NCBI RefSeq assembly: GCF_003054175.1
Contig: NZ_QBKN01000001.1
Location: 186,001-250,000 of the forward strand
Direction: 5' to 3'
From: Allosediminivita pacifica
GTDB taxonomy: Bacteria > Pseudomonadota > Alphaproteobacteria > Rhodobacterales > Rhodobacteraceae
DNA length: 64,000 bases
Under the pieces are notes generated by a model. It made no database searches and had not been told where the DNA came from. It was given only the letters and a program-made list of their open reading frames with translations. Shown piece by piece: positions 25,510-36,054 of this stretch. How positions within the stretch are numbered: position 1 is the first letter of the stretch; each line of letters begins with the position of its first letter. The position numbers were made by a program, and so were the translations under genes.

Positions 25510-28482
25510 TCAATTCCCTTCGATGGTCAGCGCTTCGTTCACGAGCGCTTCTTGCTGTGCCTTGTGCTGGCTCGCCAGGCCCGTCGCGGGCGAGGCCGAG
25601 GTGGCGCGGCCCACGTAGCGGGGCCGGGCATAGTCGGCCTTGATGCGGCCGAGAACCCACTCGATGTTGGGCTCGATGAAGCTCCAGGCGCCCTGGTTCT
25701 TGGGCTCCTCCTGGCACCAGATCATCTCCGCCTGCGGGAAGCGCTCCAGCTCCTTGACCAGCGACAGCGCCGGGAAGGGGTAGAACTGCTCCACGCGCAG
25801 GAGGTAGATGTCGTCGATCCCGCGGGCGTCGCGCTCTTCGAGCAGGTCGAAGTAGACCTTGCCCGAACACATGACCACGCGCTTGATCTCGCCGTCGGGC
25901 TTCAGCTCGGTCTCCGAATGGCCTTTCTCGGCGTCGTCCCACAGCACCCGGTGGAACGAGGACCCCGTCACGAAATCCTCGATGTCCGACACGCAGAGCT
26001 TGTGACGCAGAAGCGACTTCGGCGTCATCAGCATGAGCGGCTTGCGGAAGCTGCGGTGCAGCTGGCGGCGCAGGATGTGGAAGTAGTTCGCCGGGGTCGA
26101 GCAGTTGGCCACGATCCAGTTGTCCTGACCGCACATCTGCAGGAAGCGTTCCAGACGCGCGGAAGAGTGCTCCGGCCCCTGGCCCTCGAAGCCGTGCGGC
26201 ATCAGGCAGACAAGCCCCGACATCCGCAGCCACTTCGATTCACCCGAGCTGATGAACTGGTCGAACATGATCTGCGCGCCGTTGGCGAAGTCGCCGAACT
26301 GCGCCTCCCAGAGCGTCAGCGCGTTGGGCTCGGCCATAGAGTAGCCGTACTCGAAGCCCAGCACCGCGTATTCCGACAGCGCCGAGTCGATCGCCTCGTA
26401 GCGGGCCTGCCCCTCGCGGATGTGGTTGAGCGGGTAGTACCGGTCCTCGTTGTCCTGGTTGATGAAGGCCGAATGCCGCTGCGAGAAGGTGCCCCGCGTG
26501 CTGTCCTGACCGGACAGACGCACCGGGTAGCCCTCGGTCAGGAGCGAGCCGAAGGCCATGGCCTCGCCGGTCGCCCAGTCGAAGCCCTTGCCGCTCTCGA
26601 ACATCTTCGTGCGGGTGTCGATCAGACGCCCGATGGTCTTGTGCAGGGTGACGCCGTCCGGTCGCGTGGTCAGCGCCTTGCCCACGGCCTCGGCCGTCTC
26701 CTTCGAGATCGCCGTCTTGCCGCGCTGGTACTTGCCATGCGCCTGCCGGTCGAGGTGGCTCCACCGCCCGTCCAGCCAGTCGGCCTTGTTGGGCTTGTAG
26801 GTCTTGCCGGCCTCGAACTCCTCGTTGAGGTGCGACTGGAACGTGGTCTTGAGATCCTCGATCTCGCCCTCGGGGATCAGGCCATCCTTCACCAGCCGCT
26901 CGGTATACAGCGTCAGGGTCGTCTTGTGGCCCTTGATCTGCTTGTACATCAGCGGGTTGGTGAACATGGGCTCGTCGCCCTCGTTGTGACCGAACCGGCG
27001 GTAGCAGAACATGTCGATGACCACGTCCTTGCCGAACTTCTGGCGGAACTCGGTCGCGACCTTGGCCGCGTGCACCACCGCCTCGGGGTCATCCCCGTTG
27101 ACGTGGAAGATCGGCGCCTCGACCACCAGCGCGTTGTCGGTGGGGTAGGGCGACGAGCGCGAGAAGTGCGGCGCCGTGGTAAAGCCGATCTGGTTGTTCA
27201 CCACGATATGGATCGTGCCGCCGGTGCGGTGACCGCGCAGGCCCGACAGCGCGAAGCATTCCGCCACGACGCCCTGACCGGCAAAGGCCGCGTCGCCGTG
27301 CAGGAGGATCGGCAGCACCGCGGTGCGGTCCGCATCGTTGAGCTGGTCCTGCTTGGCGCGGACCTTGCCCAGAACCACCGGGTTCACCGCCTCGAGGTGC
27401 GAGGGGTTCGCCGTCAGCGACAGGTGCACGGTGTTGCCGTCGAATTCCCGGTCGCTGGACGCGCCGAGGTGGTATTTCACGTCGCCCGATCCGTCCACGT
27501 CCTCGGGCTTGAAGCTGCCGCCCTGGAATTCGTTGAAGATCGCCTTGTAAGGCTTGTTCATCACGTTGGCGAGCACCGACAGGCGGCCGCGGTGCGGCAT
27601 GCCGATCACGACCTCTTTCAGACCGAGGTTGCCGCCGCGCTTGATGATCTGCTCCATGGCGGGGATCAGGCTTTCACCGCCATCAAGGCCGAAGCGCTTG
27701 GTCCCCATGTACTTCACGTGCAGGAACTTCTCGAAGCCCTCGGCCTCGACCATCTTGTTGAGGATGGCGCGGCGTCCCTCGCGGGTGAACTTCACTTCCT
27801 TGCCGTAGCCCTCGATGCGCTCCTTGAGCCAGGCGCTCTGCTCGGGGTCGGAAATGTGCATGTACTGCAGCGCGAAGGTGCCGCAGTAGGTGCGCTTCAG
27901 CACGCTGACGATCTCGCGCATCGACGCAATCTGAAGCCCCAGCACGTTGTCGATGAAGATCGGCCGGTCGAGATCGCCCTCGGTGAAACCGTAGGCCTTG
28001 GGGTCGAGCTCGGGGTGCTCGGCATTGTCGCGCATGCCCAGCGGGTCAAGGTCGGCGGCAAGGTGACCGCGGATCCGGTAGGCCCGGATCAGCATGAGCG
28101 CACGGATACTGTCGAGCACGGCACCCTGCACGGCATCGTCGCTGACCTTCACGCCGGCTTCTTCGGCCTTCTTGCGGATCTTTTCGCCGGCGGCGCTGGC
28201 CTCGCCCGGGATCTGCGGCATGGGCCATTCGCCGGTCAGGGCGGCGGTCAGGTCATCGTTGGGTTGCGGCGGCCAGTCGGCGCGCTGCCACGAGGGGCCC
28301 GCGGCCTCTTTCTTCACGCTGATCTCGTCATCGCCCATCTGGCGGAAGAACTCGGCCCAGGCTTCGTCGACCGCGTTGGGGTCGTTGGCATAGCGGGCAT
28401 ACATCTGTTCGAGGTATTCCGCGTTGGTGCCCTGCATGAAGCTCGAGGCGTGGAAGAGGTCGTTGGGGCTTTGATCGGTCAT
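25510..28482 (-). CDS. sucA: 2-oxoglutarate dehydrogenase E1 component
   Basis: Thiamine-diphosphate enzyme of 990 residues that decarboxylates 2-oxoglutarate and succinylates SucB. The N-terminus [35 protein letters not shown] is typical. The central region has [19 protein letters not shown], the ThDP fold with [18 protein letters not shown], and VNNQIGFTT. The C-terminal half shows [17 protein letters not shown] and the E1 regulatory domain. The ATG at 28482 overlaps the stop of a possible 78-codon upstream frame. Confidence 0.95.
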   Translation of the reverse strand: MTDQSPNDLFHASSFMQGTNAEYLEQMYARYANDPNAVDEAWAEFFRQMGDDEISVKKEAAGPSWQRADWPPQPNDDLTAALTGEWPMPQIPGEASAAGEKIRKKAEEAGVKVSDDAVQGAVLDSIRALMLIRAYRIRGHLAADLDPLGMRDNAEHPELDPKAYGFTEGDLDRPIFIDNVLGLQIASMREIVSVLKRTYCGTFALQYMHISDPEQSAWLKERIEGYGKEVKFTREGRRAILNKMVEAEGFEKFLHVKYMGTKRFGLDGGESLIPAMEQIIKRGGNLGLKEVVIGMPHRGRLSVLANVMNKPYKAIFNEFQGGSFKPEDVDGSGDVKYHLGASSDREFDGNTVHLSLTANPSHLEAVNPVVLGKVRAKQDQLNDADRTAVLPILLHGDAAFAGQGVVAECFALSGLRGHRTGGTIHIVVNNQIGFTTAPHFSRSSPYPTDNALVVEAPIFHVNGDDPEAVVHAAKVATEFRQKFGKDVVIDMFCYRRFGHNEGDEPMFTNPLMYKQIKGHKTTLTLYTERLVKDGLIPEGEIEDLKTTFQSHLNEEFEAGKTYKPNKADWLDGRWSHLDRQAHGKYQRGKTAISKETAEAVGKALTTRPDGVTLHKTIGRLIDTRTKMFESGKGFDWATGEAMAFGSLLTEGYPVRLSGQDSTRGTFSQRHSAFINQDNEDRYYPLNHIREGQARYEAIDSALSEYAVLGFEYGYSMAEPNALTLWEAQFGDFANGAQIMFDQFISSGESKWLRMSGLVCLMPHGFEGQGPEHSSARLERFLQMCGQDNWIVANCSTPANYFHILRRQLHRSFRKPLMLMTPKSLLRHKLCVSDIEDFVTGSSFHRVLWDDAEKGHSETELKPDGEIKRVVMCSGKVYFDLLEERDARGIDDIYLLRVEQFYPFPALSLVKELERFPQAEMIWCQEEPKNQGAWSFIEPNIEWVLGRIKADYARPRYVGRATSASPATGLASQHKAQQEALVNEALTIEGN

Positions 28483-28715
28483 TGTTGGACCTCGCTGGGG
28501 TTTGACGGTCGGTCTCGGTTGATTTGCGCGCGGCCGGTGGGCAGGGCGCGCGGGAAGGCATGGCGCGGCCGCCCGCGCGCCATCTCTTCCGGGGAAAGGT
28601 TGCGAAAGGCTTTCACGGCCCCGGAACGGGGCAGGGCGGAACCACGCGCAAACAGGTCCATCGTCGACCGGATCTTCGGCCTCGGGAACTGCGCCATATG
28701 CTGCGTCTGTGTCAT
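28479..28715 (-). CDS. Possible small protein translationally coupled to sucA
   Basis: A 78-codon frame starting MTQTQHMAQFPRPKIRSTMD, with an AAAGGTG ribosome site and a stop that overlaps the sucA ATG (ATGA). The product is basic and Pro/Arg-rich (SPEEMARGRPRHAFPRALPTGRAQ) and matches no family I know. The coupling geometry suggests it is translated, but it could simply be a leader through which ribosomes reach sucA. Weakly supported. Confidence 0.35.
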   Translation of the reverse strand: MTQTQHMAQFPRPKIRSTMDLFARGSALPRSGAVKAFRNLSPEEMARGRPRHAFPRALPTGRAQINRDRPSNPSEVQQ

Positions 28716-28745
28716 TCAGACACCTTTCGGACGGGGCTCATGCCT

Positions 28746-28937
28746 TCAGGGAAAGCAGGGCGTGTTCGGGGCAAGCGCCCCGGGGTTCCGGACACTGCAC
28801 CTATTGCCGTCTTCGCCGGAGGAAAGGGGGTAGACGTCGCCGGGCCGGCGTTCGTGGCCGTGTGTGTGGGCGCCGCCACAGGCGGAAAGCAGGCTCAGGG
28901 CCGCGAGGGCCGGAACGAGCACAGGGATCTTTCTCAT
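28746..28937 (-). CDS. Small predicted lipoprotein, 63 aa
   Basis: Begins MRKIPVLVPALAALSLLSACGG, a signal peptide with a lipobox ending at Cys (LSAC). The mature part is only about 44 residues, His-rich at first (GGAHTHGHERR), with two more Cys (NRCSV, PCFP). A GTG one codon upstream is an alternative start; GGAGCC lies upstream. It sits in the sucD-sucA gap on the same strand. Function unknown. Confidence 0.55.
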   Translation of the reverse strand: MRKIPVLVPALAALSLLSACGGAHTHGHERRPGDVYPLSSGEDGNRCSVRNPGALAPNTPCFP

Positions 28938-29122
28938 CACGTGACAACGGGCTCCTTCAAACCCAGTCTGGAAGCATCCGGGCGGAGACCGGCATCACGC
29001 CGGCCCCCGCCGGGAGGCTCCTCACCCTCTGCCGCCTTTCGCCCTTGTCGCGGGGCAGGGCGCGGCGCCCTGAAGGTCCGGGTCTCCGCCCCGCCCGGAG
29101 GGGGCGGAAACCCTGTCAGAGG

Positions 29123-29197
29123 TTAAGGCCGGGTAAACCCGAAACTCTAACCCCTTGATTTTCCTTGTCCCCGAAAGTGTCCCGGCCCGGGACACCT
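29123..29197 (+). repeat. Dispersed intergenic repeat, family 1, copy B (diverged)
   Basis: Ends in the exact palindrome TGTCCCGGCCCGGGACA (29178-29194) and contains ACTCTAACCCCTTGATTTTC, corresponding to TCTGTAACCCATTGATT of the other copies; the left part is diverged. It lies just beyond the sucD 3' end. The remainder of the gap (28941-29122) is GC-rich with short hairpins and no gene I can support. Confidence 0.6.
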
Positions 29198-29215
29198 CTT
29201 GGAGACGGGCCCGGC

Positions 29216-30103
29216 TCAGCCCTGTTCGATGGCCTTCATCACGGCCTCGCCCAGCGTGGCGGGGCTGTCGGCGACCACGATCCCGGCCGACTTCATGGCC
29301 TCGATCTTGTCCTCGGCACCGCCCTTGCCGCCGGCGACGATCGCGCCCGCGTGGCCCATGCGGCGGCCCGGAGGCGCGGTGCGCCCGGCGATGAAGCCCG
29401 CGGTCGGCTTCCAGCGGCCCTTCTTCTTCTGTTCTTTCAGGAACTCGGCCGCATCTTCCTCGGCGCTGCCGCCGATCTCGCCGATCATGATGATGGCCTC
29501 GGTCTCGTCATCGTCGAGGAACATGTCGAGGATGTCGATGTGCTCGGAGCCCTTGATCGGGTCGCCGCCGATGCCCACGGCCGAGGACTGGCCCAGACCC
29601 ATGTCGGTGGTCTGCTTGACCGCCTCGTAGGTCAGCGTGCCCGAGCGCGACACGACGCCCACCTTGCCACGCTTGTGGATGTGGCCCGGCATGATGCCGA
29701 TCTTGCAGGCGTCGGGCGTGATGACACCGGGGCAGTTGGGCCCGATCAGCGTCGACTTGCTGTCCGCAAGCGCCCGCTTCACCTTCATCATGTCCAGCAC
29801 CGGGATGCCCTCGGTGATGCAGACGATCAGCTCCATCTCGGCGTCGATAGCCTCGCAGATCGAATCCGCGGCAAACGGCGGCGGCACGTAGATCACGCTG
29901 GCGTTCGCCTCGGTCTTGGCCTTCGCCTCGTGCACCGAGTTGAAGACAGGAAGGCCCAGATGCTCCTGCCCGCCCTTGCCCGGGGTCACGCCGCCGACCA
30001 TCTTGGTGCCGTAGGCGATCGCTTGTTCCGTGTGGAAGGTGCCCTGCGAGCCGGTCAGGCCCTGGCAGATCACCTTGGTATTCTTGTCGACTAGAACGGC
30101 CAT
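29216..30103 (-). CDS. sucD: Succinyl-CoA synthetase, alpha subunit
   Basis: CoA-binding subunit of succinate--CoA ligase, 295 residues. The N-terminal Rossmann domain ([35 protein letters not shown]) and the active-site His region near the C-terminus ([17 protein letters not shown]) are present, as is [10 protein letters not shown]. It forms the phosphohistidine intermediate for substrate-level phosphorylation. It lies downstream of sucC, separated by a 99-codon gene. Confidence 0.95.
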   Translation of the reverse strand: MAVLVDKNTKVICQGLTGSQGTFHTEQAIAYGTKMVGGVTPGKGGQEHLGLPVFNSVHEAKAKTEANASVIYVPPPFAADSICEAIDAEMELIVCITEGIPVLDMMKVKRALADSKSTLIGPNCPGVITPDACKIGIMPGHIHKRGKVGVVSRSGTLTYEAVKQTTDMGLGQSSAVGIGGDPIKGSEHIDILDMFLDDDETEAIIMIGEIGGSAEEDAAEFLKEQKKKGRWKPTAGFIAGRTAPPGRRMGHAGAIVAGGKGGAEDKIEAMKSAGIVVADSPATLGEAVMKAIEQG

Positions 30104-30156
30104 CGTTCAATCATCCTTTGTCTGTCCCGGGGCAGCTTGGCACCCCGGCGCGCCGG

Positions 30157-30456
30157 TCAGTACTCGGCGCTGTCATCATCCACGAGTTCGTCGAGCGCGC
30201 GCACCGCGAGGAGCGCACCGCCCATGAAGATCAGGGTCCGGCCCAGCGAACTGGTCAGGTTGTTCGGCGTGATGTCGGCGATCCCGTCGCGCGCGGCCCG
30301 GGCGGCGTCGCGCCCGCCCCGGATGCCCCGCAGCGACGGCTTGTCCGCCGGCTCCGGCAGGCGCAGCGCGGAAGGCTTCGCCCGCCGCGCCAGAAGCCCC
30401 AGCCCGACCATGCCCAGTCCGAACAGGAAGGGTGTGTATGAGGCCTTGCGGCTCAC
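30157..30456 (-). CDS. Small hypothetical protein between sucC and sucD
   Basis: A 99-residue frame starting at GTG 30456, overlapping the sucC stop (GTGA), with AAGGG just upstream. The product has a hydrophobic N-terminal segment ([16 protein letters not shown]), a basic middle, a second hydrophobic segment ([14 protein letters not shown]) and an acidic tail. No family recognised. Its exact overlap with sucC suggests real translation; it is probably a small membrane protein. Confidence 0.65.
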   Translation of the reverse strand: MSRKASYTPFLFGLGMVGLGLLARRAKPSALRLPEPADKPSLRGIRGGRDAARAARDGIADITPNNLTSSLGRTLIFMGGALLAVRALDELVDDDSAEY

Positions 30457-31646
30457 CCCTTCACCGCCTTCACGATCTTCTCGGCCCCGTCGGACAGGTT
30501 GTCGGCGGCGATCACGTTGAGACCGGAGTTCGCGATGATCTCCTTGCCCTGCTCCACGTTGGTGCCCTCGAGACGGACGACCAGCGGAACCTCGAGGCCG
30601 ACTTCCTTCACGGCGGCCAGAACGCCCTCGGCGATGACGTCGCAGCGCATGATCCCGCCGAAGATGTTGACGAGGATGCCCTTCACGTTCTTGTCGGACG
30701 TGATGATCTTGAACGCCTCGGTCACCTTCTCCTTGGTCGCGCCGCCGCCCACGTCGAGGAAGTTGGCAGGCTCGGCCCCGTAGAGCTTGATGATGTCCAT
30801 CGTCGCCATGGCCAGGCCCGCGCCGTTCACCATGCAGCCGATCTCGCCGTCGAGCGCAATGTAGTTGAGGTCGTACTTGGAGGCTTCCAGTTCCTTGGAA
30901 TCCTCTTCGGTCTCGTCGCGAAGCTCGGCCACGTCGGGGTGGCGGTACATCGCGTTGCCGTCAAAGCTCAGCTTGGCGTCGAGAACCTTCAGATCACCCT
31001 TGTCGGTCACGATCAGCGGGTTGATCTCCAGCATCTCCATGTCCTTCTCGATGAAGGCCTTGTAGAGGATGCCCATCAGCTTGACGCACTGCTTGACCTG
31101 ACCGCCCTCGAGACCGAGCGCAAAAGCGATGCGGCGGCCGTGGAACGGCTGGTAGCCAGTGGCCGGGTCGACGCTGAAGCTCAGGATCTTCTCGGGGGTC
31201 GAGGCGGCGACATCCTCGATGTCCATGCCGCCCTCGGTCGAGCAGACGAAGGACACGCGGCTGGTGACGCGGTCGACGAGAAGCGCAAGGTACAGCTCTT
31301 TCTCGATGTCCGAACCGTCTTCGATGTAGATGCGGTTGACCTGCTTGCCGGCGGGGCCGGTCTGGTGGGTCACCAGCGTCTTGCCGAGCATCTTCTTGGC
31401 TTCTTCAGCGGCCTCCTCCACGGATTTCGCCAGGCGTACACCGCCCTTCTCGCCTGCATCGGCCTCCTTGAAGCTGCCCTTGCCGCGGCCACCCGCGTGA
31501 ATCTGGGCCTTCACGACCCAGAGCGGGCCGTCGAGTTCGCCGGCGGCGTTCTTGGCTTCCTCGGCCTTCGTGACGGCCCTGCCGTCCGAAACCGGCGCGC
31601 CGTAGCTGCGCAGAAGCGCCTTCGCCTGGTATTCGTGGATGTTCAT
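30453..31646 (-). CDS. sucC: Succinyl-CoA synthetase, beta subunit
   Basis: ATP-grasp subunit of succinate--CoA ligase, 397 residues, beginning [22 protein letters not shown], the canonical start. The ATP-grasp region ([30 protein letters not shown]) and the C-terminal CoA-ligase domain ([34 protein letters not shown]) are clear. The ATG at 31646 is preferred over an ATG 210 bp upstream because the extension covers the operator-like palindromes at 31756-31790. Confidence 0.96.
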   Translation of the reverse strand: MNIHEYQAKALLRSYGAPVSDGRAVTKAEEAKNAAGELDGPLWVVKAQIHAGGRGKGSFKEADAGEKGGVRLAKSVEEAAEEAKKMLGKTLVTHQTGPAGKQVNRIYIEDGSDIEKELYLALLVDRVTSRVSFVCSTEGGMDIEDVAASTPEKILSFSVDPATGYQPFHGRRIAFALGLEGGQVKQCVKLMGILYKAFIEKDMEMLEINPLIVTDKGDLKVLDAKLSFDGNAMYRHPDVAELRDETEEDSKELEASKYDLNYIALDGEIGCMVNGAGLAMATMDIIKLYGAEPANFLDVGGGATKEKVTEAFKIITSDKNVKGILVNIFGGIMRCDVIAEGVLAAVKEVGLEVPLVVRLEGTNVEQGKEIIANSGLNVIAADNLSDGAEKIVKAVKG

Positions 31647-31755
31647 GGGTCGGATGTCCCCGTTCTGCTGCGATTTCCTTGCGATATAAGCGCTGGGAGC
31701 AGGGGACCTAAACGAAAATTTGCCGCATGAGCTGGTTTCGGCCAGAAAAACGACA

Positions 31756-31790
31756 TTTGTGATCACTGTCGAAATTCGTGTGATCACAAA
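31756..31790. promoter_or_regulatory. Double GTGATCAC operator upstream of sucC
   Basis: Two GTGATCAC palindromes (31759-31766 and 31780-31787), centres 21 bp apart, embedded in the perfect inverted repeat TTTGTGATCAC...GTGATCACAAA. An identically spaced pair stands upstream of sdhC at 37509-37543. This is a strong candidate binding site for a dimeric regulator. It lies about 110 bp before the sucC start, in the 333-bp sucC-mdh gap. Confidence 0.7.
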
Positions 31791-31945
31791 ATGCGAAGTG
31801 TCTCTAAAATTGCACGATTCGAGGGCGCGGCATTGCTCGTATTGCGCGGGGCGCATGCGTTCGCGAAATACCGTGGATCTCGGGAAATCGGCTGCGGCGA
31901 ACCGAGCTGGCCCGCCTTGGCCCCCGCCGGATCTCGGGAGGGGAT

Positions 31946-31969
31946 CGGCCGGGCGCTGACGCCCGGCCG
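31946..31969 (-). terminator. Hairpin downstream of mdh
   Basis: Perfect 10-bp inverted repeat CGGCCGGGCG/CGCCCGGCCG with a 4-nt loop, 10 bp after the mdh stop codon. There is no T-run on the minus strand, so termination may be partial, allowing read-through into sucC. Confidence 0.5.
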
Positions 31970-31979
31970 GAAAACTATA

Positions 31980-33083
<1,104 letters not shown>

Positions 33084-33099
33084 TTATCGGGGAGTGAGC

Positions 33100-33852
33100 A
33101 TGGAGCTTTTTAGCGTTTCGATCCTTGCGGTCGCAGTGCCGGCGGTGCTCTTCGCCGGAATTTCCAAGGGCGGGTTCGGGTCGGGGGCGGCCTTTGCAAG
33201 CGCGTCGATTCTGACGCTGGTGCTCGATCCCGGGCTCGCGCTCGGGATCATGCTTCCGCTGCTGATGCTGATCGACGTGTCCAGCCTGCCGGCCTACTGG
33301 CGCAAGTGGCACTGGGCCGAGGCGCGCGTCCTGCTGATCGGCGCGCTGCCCGGCGTGGTTCTGGGGGCGTTGTTCTATTCGTGGGCGAACCCCGACGTGA
33401 TCCGCTTCCTGATCGGCTTCGTCTCGCTCGCCTTCGTCGCCTGGCAGATGGCGCAGAAATCGGGTCTTCTGAGGTTCGACCGGAAATTCGGGTCGCGGGC
33501 AGGGTTGATCTCGGGGGCGGTGCTCGGCTTCACCAGCTTCGTCAGCCATGCGGGCGGACCGGCGGCGGCGGTCTATCTGCTGGGGCAGGGGCTTCCCAAG
33601 ACCGCTTACCAGGCAACGACCGTGCTGGTCTTCTGGGCGGTGAACCTCTTCAAGGTCGGCTTCTACGCCAGCCTCGGCATCTTCTCGACCGAAACGCTGG
33701 CCTTGGATCTTGCGCTGGCTCCCTTCGCGGTTCTCGGCGCGTGGCTGGGCATCAAGGGTCATGACCGCGTGTCCGAACGGACGTTCTTCGCGATCACCTA
33801 TTTCGCGCTGACGCTGACGGGGGCCAAGCTGATCTGGGACGCGTTGACCTGA
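33100..33852 (+). CDS. TSUP-family (TauE/SafE) membrane exporter
   Basis: A 250-residue inner-membrane protein with about eight helices. The two family repeats show as ISKGGFGSGAAFASASI near residue 21 and TSFVSHAGGPAAAVYLLGQGL near 145. The family moves sulfite, sulfoacetate or other organic anions; here the substrate cannot be read from sequence. A taurine catabolic cluster 16 kb away makes a sulfur oxyanion plausible, but this is inference. GGGGAG precedes the ATG at 33100. Confidence 0.85.
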   Translation: MELFSVSILAVAVPAVLFAGISKGGFGSGAAFASASILTLVLDPGLALGIMLPLLMLIDVSSLPAYWRKWHWAEARVLLIGALPGVVLGALFYSWANPDVIRFLIGFVSLAFVAWQMAQKSGLLRFDRKFGSRAGLISGAVLGFTSFVSHAGGPAAAVYLLGQGLPKTAYQATTVLVFWAVNLFKVGFYASLGIFSTETLALDLALAPFAVLGAWLGIKGHDRVSERTFFAITYFALTLTGAKLIWDALT

Positions 33853-33856
33853 ACTG

Positions 33857-34180
33857 TCAGGCGTCGTCGCCCTCCTGCAGCGCCTCGGCCAGCGTCTCGA
33901 AGGCCTGGCCGGTGGCGAGCAGGCAGGTCAGACCCGCGGTCGTCGTCACGGTGATCGTCCACGACCCGGTCTTGTCCGAGGCAAAGACCTCCATCAGGTG
34001 GTTGTTGGTGCCAAGCCCGATGCTCTGCCGCGTCTCGCCGTATTTCTTGGCAAGCCGCTCCACAACCTGGTCGCGCGGTGCGCACTGGCGGTTCCCGTCC
34101 GCCTTCACCATGGTGGCCGCGGCAAGCAACAGCCCCGCGGCCAGGAAGATCCGTTTCATCTGCAACTGCGTCATCATCAT
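33857..34180 (-). CDS. Small exported hypothetical protein
   Basis: A 107-residue product with a signal peptide (MMMTQLQMKRIFLAAGLLLAAATMVKA). The mature domain has two Cys (QCAPRDQ, LTCLLATG) and the stretch KYGETRQSIGLGTNNHLMEVFASDKTGSWTITVT, a beta-rich pattern seen in uncharacterised roseobacter proteins. Three adjacent ATGs are possible starts; the first (34180) follows AAAGGGC. No function assigned. Confidence 0.65.
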   Translation of the reverse strand: MMMTQLQMKRIFLAAGLLLAAATMVKADGNRQCAPRDQVVERLAKKYGETRQSIGLGTNNHLMEVFASDKTGSWTITVTTTAGLTCLLATGQAFETLAEALQEGDDA

Positions 34181-34357
34181 GCCCTTTCGGCGCTGGCGAC
34201 GCGGGGCAGGTCCCGCGTCCACGTCCCCTCGATCAGGATCGCTTCACCCCCAGGCGCGGCTTCGGCCGCTTCGGAATTCTGGACAGACTGCGGTGGAAGG
34301 AAATTAAATCCGGTTAACGCAACGTCCGATCCCTCCTTCTCGAGCAGATTTTCTGCG

Positions 34358-34410
34358 TTGCGGCGCAAACGTGCTTGAATTTTACGCCCAAAAATGCGCA
34401 CAAATGCGCA
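34358..34410. promoter_or_regulatory. Repeat-rich promoter region of the mcl2-mch operon
   Basis: The inverted repeat TTGCGGCGCAA is at 34358-34368. The 9-bp direct repeat AAATGCGCA follows at 34392-34400 and 34402-34410, a 10-bp period that places two TGCGCA palindromes on the same helix face. These lie 24-76 bp before the start codon at 34435. They look like operator sites; the regulator is unknown. Confidence 0.35.
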
Positions 34411-34434
34411 AGAATATTACTAACGGAGGCTTCC

Positions 34435-35289
34435 ATGGACATGCGTGCGCGCCCCTACCGGTCGGTTCTCTACATCCCGGGCTCCAAGGAGCGGGCGCTT
34501 GAAAAGGCCCGCACGCTGCCCGTCGACGCCATCATCTTCGACCTCGAGGATGCCGTCGCGCCCGCCGAGAAACCGGCTGCCCGCGACACGCTCAAGACCG
34601 CGCTCGCGCAGGGCTACGGCAAGCGCACCACGATCGTCCGGATCAACGCGCTCGACACCGAATGGGGCCGCGCCGATGCCGAGGCCGCCGCGCAGATGAA
34701 CTGCGACGCGATCCTGCTGCCCAAGGTCGACGGCCCCGAGCATCTCGACGCGCTTGCGCAGATTACCGGCGACACGCCGCTCTGGGCCATGATGGAAACC
34801 CCCAAGGGCATGCTCCGCGCGGCCGAGATCGCGGCCCACCCGAAGCTTGCCGGCATGGTCATGGGCACCAACGACCTTGCCAAGGAACTGCAAAGCCGCT
34901 TCCGCCCCGACCGCCTGCCGATGATGACCGGCCTCGGGCTCTGCCTGCTGGCGGCCAAGGCGCATGGCACCGTCATCGTCGATGGCGTCTACAATGCCTT
35001 CAAGGACGACGATGGACTGCGGGCTGAATGCGAACAGGGCCGCGACATGGGCACGGACGGCAAGACGCTGATTCACCCCGCGCAGGTCGAGATCGCCAAC
35101 GAAACCTTCGCCCCCTCGCAGGCCGAGATCGATCTCGCCCAGCGACAGATCGACGCCTTCGAGGCCGCAGGCAAGGAAGGTCAGGCCGTCGCGGTGGTCG
35201 ACGGCAAGATCGTCGAGAACCTGCACGTTGCGACCGCACGCGAGACTCTGGCAAAAGCGGAGGCGATTGCAGCCCTCTCCGCGGAGTAG
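34435..35289 (+). CDS. mcl2: HpcH/HpaI-CitE family CoA-ester lyase, probably (3S)-malyl-CoA thioesterase
   Basis: TIM-barrel protein of 284 residues: RSVLYIPGSKERALEKA at the N-terminus, IIFDLEDAVAP with the Mg-binding Asp/Glu, LLPKVDGPEH, MMETPKGMLRAAEIA and GTNDLAKEL. Length and sequence fit the Mcl2 group, which in Rhodobacter sphaeroides hydrolyses (3S)-malyl-CoA to malate after the malyl-CoA/beta-methylmalyl-CoA lyase step. Mch is three genes downstream in the same operon, supporting the ethylmalonyl-CoA pathway. A citrate lyase beta-like or Mcl1 lyase role is less likely. ACGGAGG precedes the ATG. Confidence 0.75.
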   Translation: MDMRARPYRSVLYIPGSKERALEKARTLPVDAIIFDLEDAVAPAEKPAARDTLKTALAQGYGKRTTIVRINALDTEWGRADAEAAAQMNCDAILLPKVDGPEHLDALAQITGDTPLWAMMETPKGMLRAAEIAAHPKLAGMVMGTNDLAKELQSRFRPDRLPMMTGLGLCLLAAKAHGTVIVDGVYNAFKDDDGLRAECEQGRDMGTDGKTLIHPAQVEIANETFAPSQAEIDLAQRQIDAFEAAGKEGQAVAVVDGKIVENLHVATARETLAKAEAIAALSAE

Positions 35290-35294
35290 CCCAC

Positions 35295-35846
35295 ATGTCT
35301 TACCTTGTCCTCATCATCGGCGTCGCGCTCTGGTCCGGCGCGCACCTCTTCAAGAGGCTCGCGCCTGCGCGCCGTGCTGCCATGGGGGGCAAGGCCAAGG
35401 GACTGGTCGCCCTGGCGCTTGTCGTCGCCATCGTCCTCATGGTCATCGGCTACCGGGGCAGCTACGGGCCCTTCTTCTGGGGCCGTCATCCCGCCACCGT
35501 GGGCATCAACAACCTGCTGATGCTGCTCTCGGTCTACCTATTTGCTGCCTCCGGCATGAAGACCTACCTCGGCCAGCGGATGCGCCACCCGCAGCTGATC
35601 GCGGTCAAGACGTGGTCGCTGGCGCATATCCTGGTGAACGGGGACCTGCCCTCGTTCATCCTCTTCGGCGGGCTCATGGCCTGGGCCGTGGTGGAAGTGA
35701 TCCTCATCAACAAGCAGACGACATTCACGAAACCCGCCGTGCAGGTGGTTGCCCGCAAAGAGATCATCGCCGTCGTCGCCACGCTCGTGGTCTACGGTGC
35801 GATCGCAGGCATTCACTACGCCCTCGGCTACCCTGCGTTCGGATAA
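35295..35846 (+). CDS. NnrU-family membrane protein
   Basis: A 183-residue protein with about five membrane helices. The family pattern is visible in WSGAHLFKRL near the start, ATVGINNLLMLLSVYLFAAS in the middle, and MRHPQLIAVKTWSLAHILVNGDLPSFILFGGLMAWAV with conserved His residues. NnrU proteins were first linked to nitrite/nitric oxide metabolism, but most homologues have no known function. The ATG is 5 bp after the mcl2-like gene. Confidence 0.85.
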   Translation: MSYLVLIIGVALWSGAHLFKRLAPARRAAMGGKAKGLVALALVVAIVLMVIGYRGSYGPFFWGRHPATVGINNLLMLLSVYLFAASGMKTYLGQRMRHPQLIAVKTWSLAHILVNGDLPSFILFGGLMAWAVVEVILINKQTTFTKPAVQVVARKEIIAVVATLVVYGAIAGIHYALGYPAFG

Positions 35847-35850
35847 CATC

Positions 35851-36054
35851 ATGAAACTCTACCGCTTCCTCTCCGAGGACGACACCTCGGCCTTCTGCCA
35901 CAAGGTTTCCGAAGCCCTGTCCAAGGGCTGGGAACTGCACGGTGATCCGACCTACGCCTTCGATGCGGCCAACGGCGTCATGCGCTGCGGCCAGGCGGTG
36001 ACCAAGGAGGTTGAGGGCGACTATCATCCCGACCTGAAGCTGGGACAGCAATGA
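35851..36054 (+). CDS. DUF1737 protein
   Basis: Small protein of 67 residues, MKLYRFLSEDDTSAFCHKVSEALSKGWELHGDPTYAFD, matching the DUF1737 pattern (GWxLxGxPT). Its stop overlaps the mch start by 4 bp. Function unknown; it sits in the operon with Mcl2-like and Mch. Confidence 0.8.
   Translation: MKLYRFLSEDDTSAFCHKVSEALSKGWELHGDPTYAFDAANGVMRCGQAVTKEVEGDYHPDLKLGQQ

Noticed and set aside
24961-28833. Plus-strand open frame of 1290 codons across sucA and sucB
   Set aside because: It mirrors the sucA/sucB coding strand; the high-GC codon bias leaves the antisense frame open. The product has no recognisable domain while the minus strand has clear enzymes.
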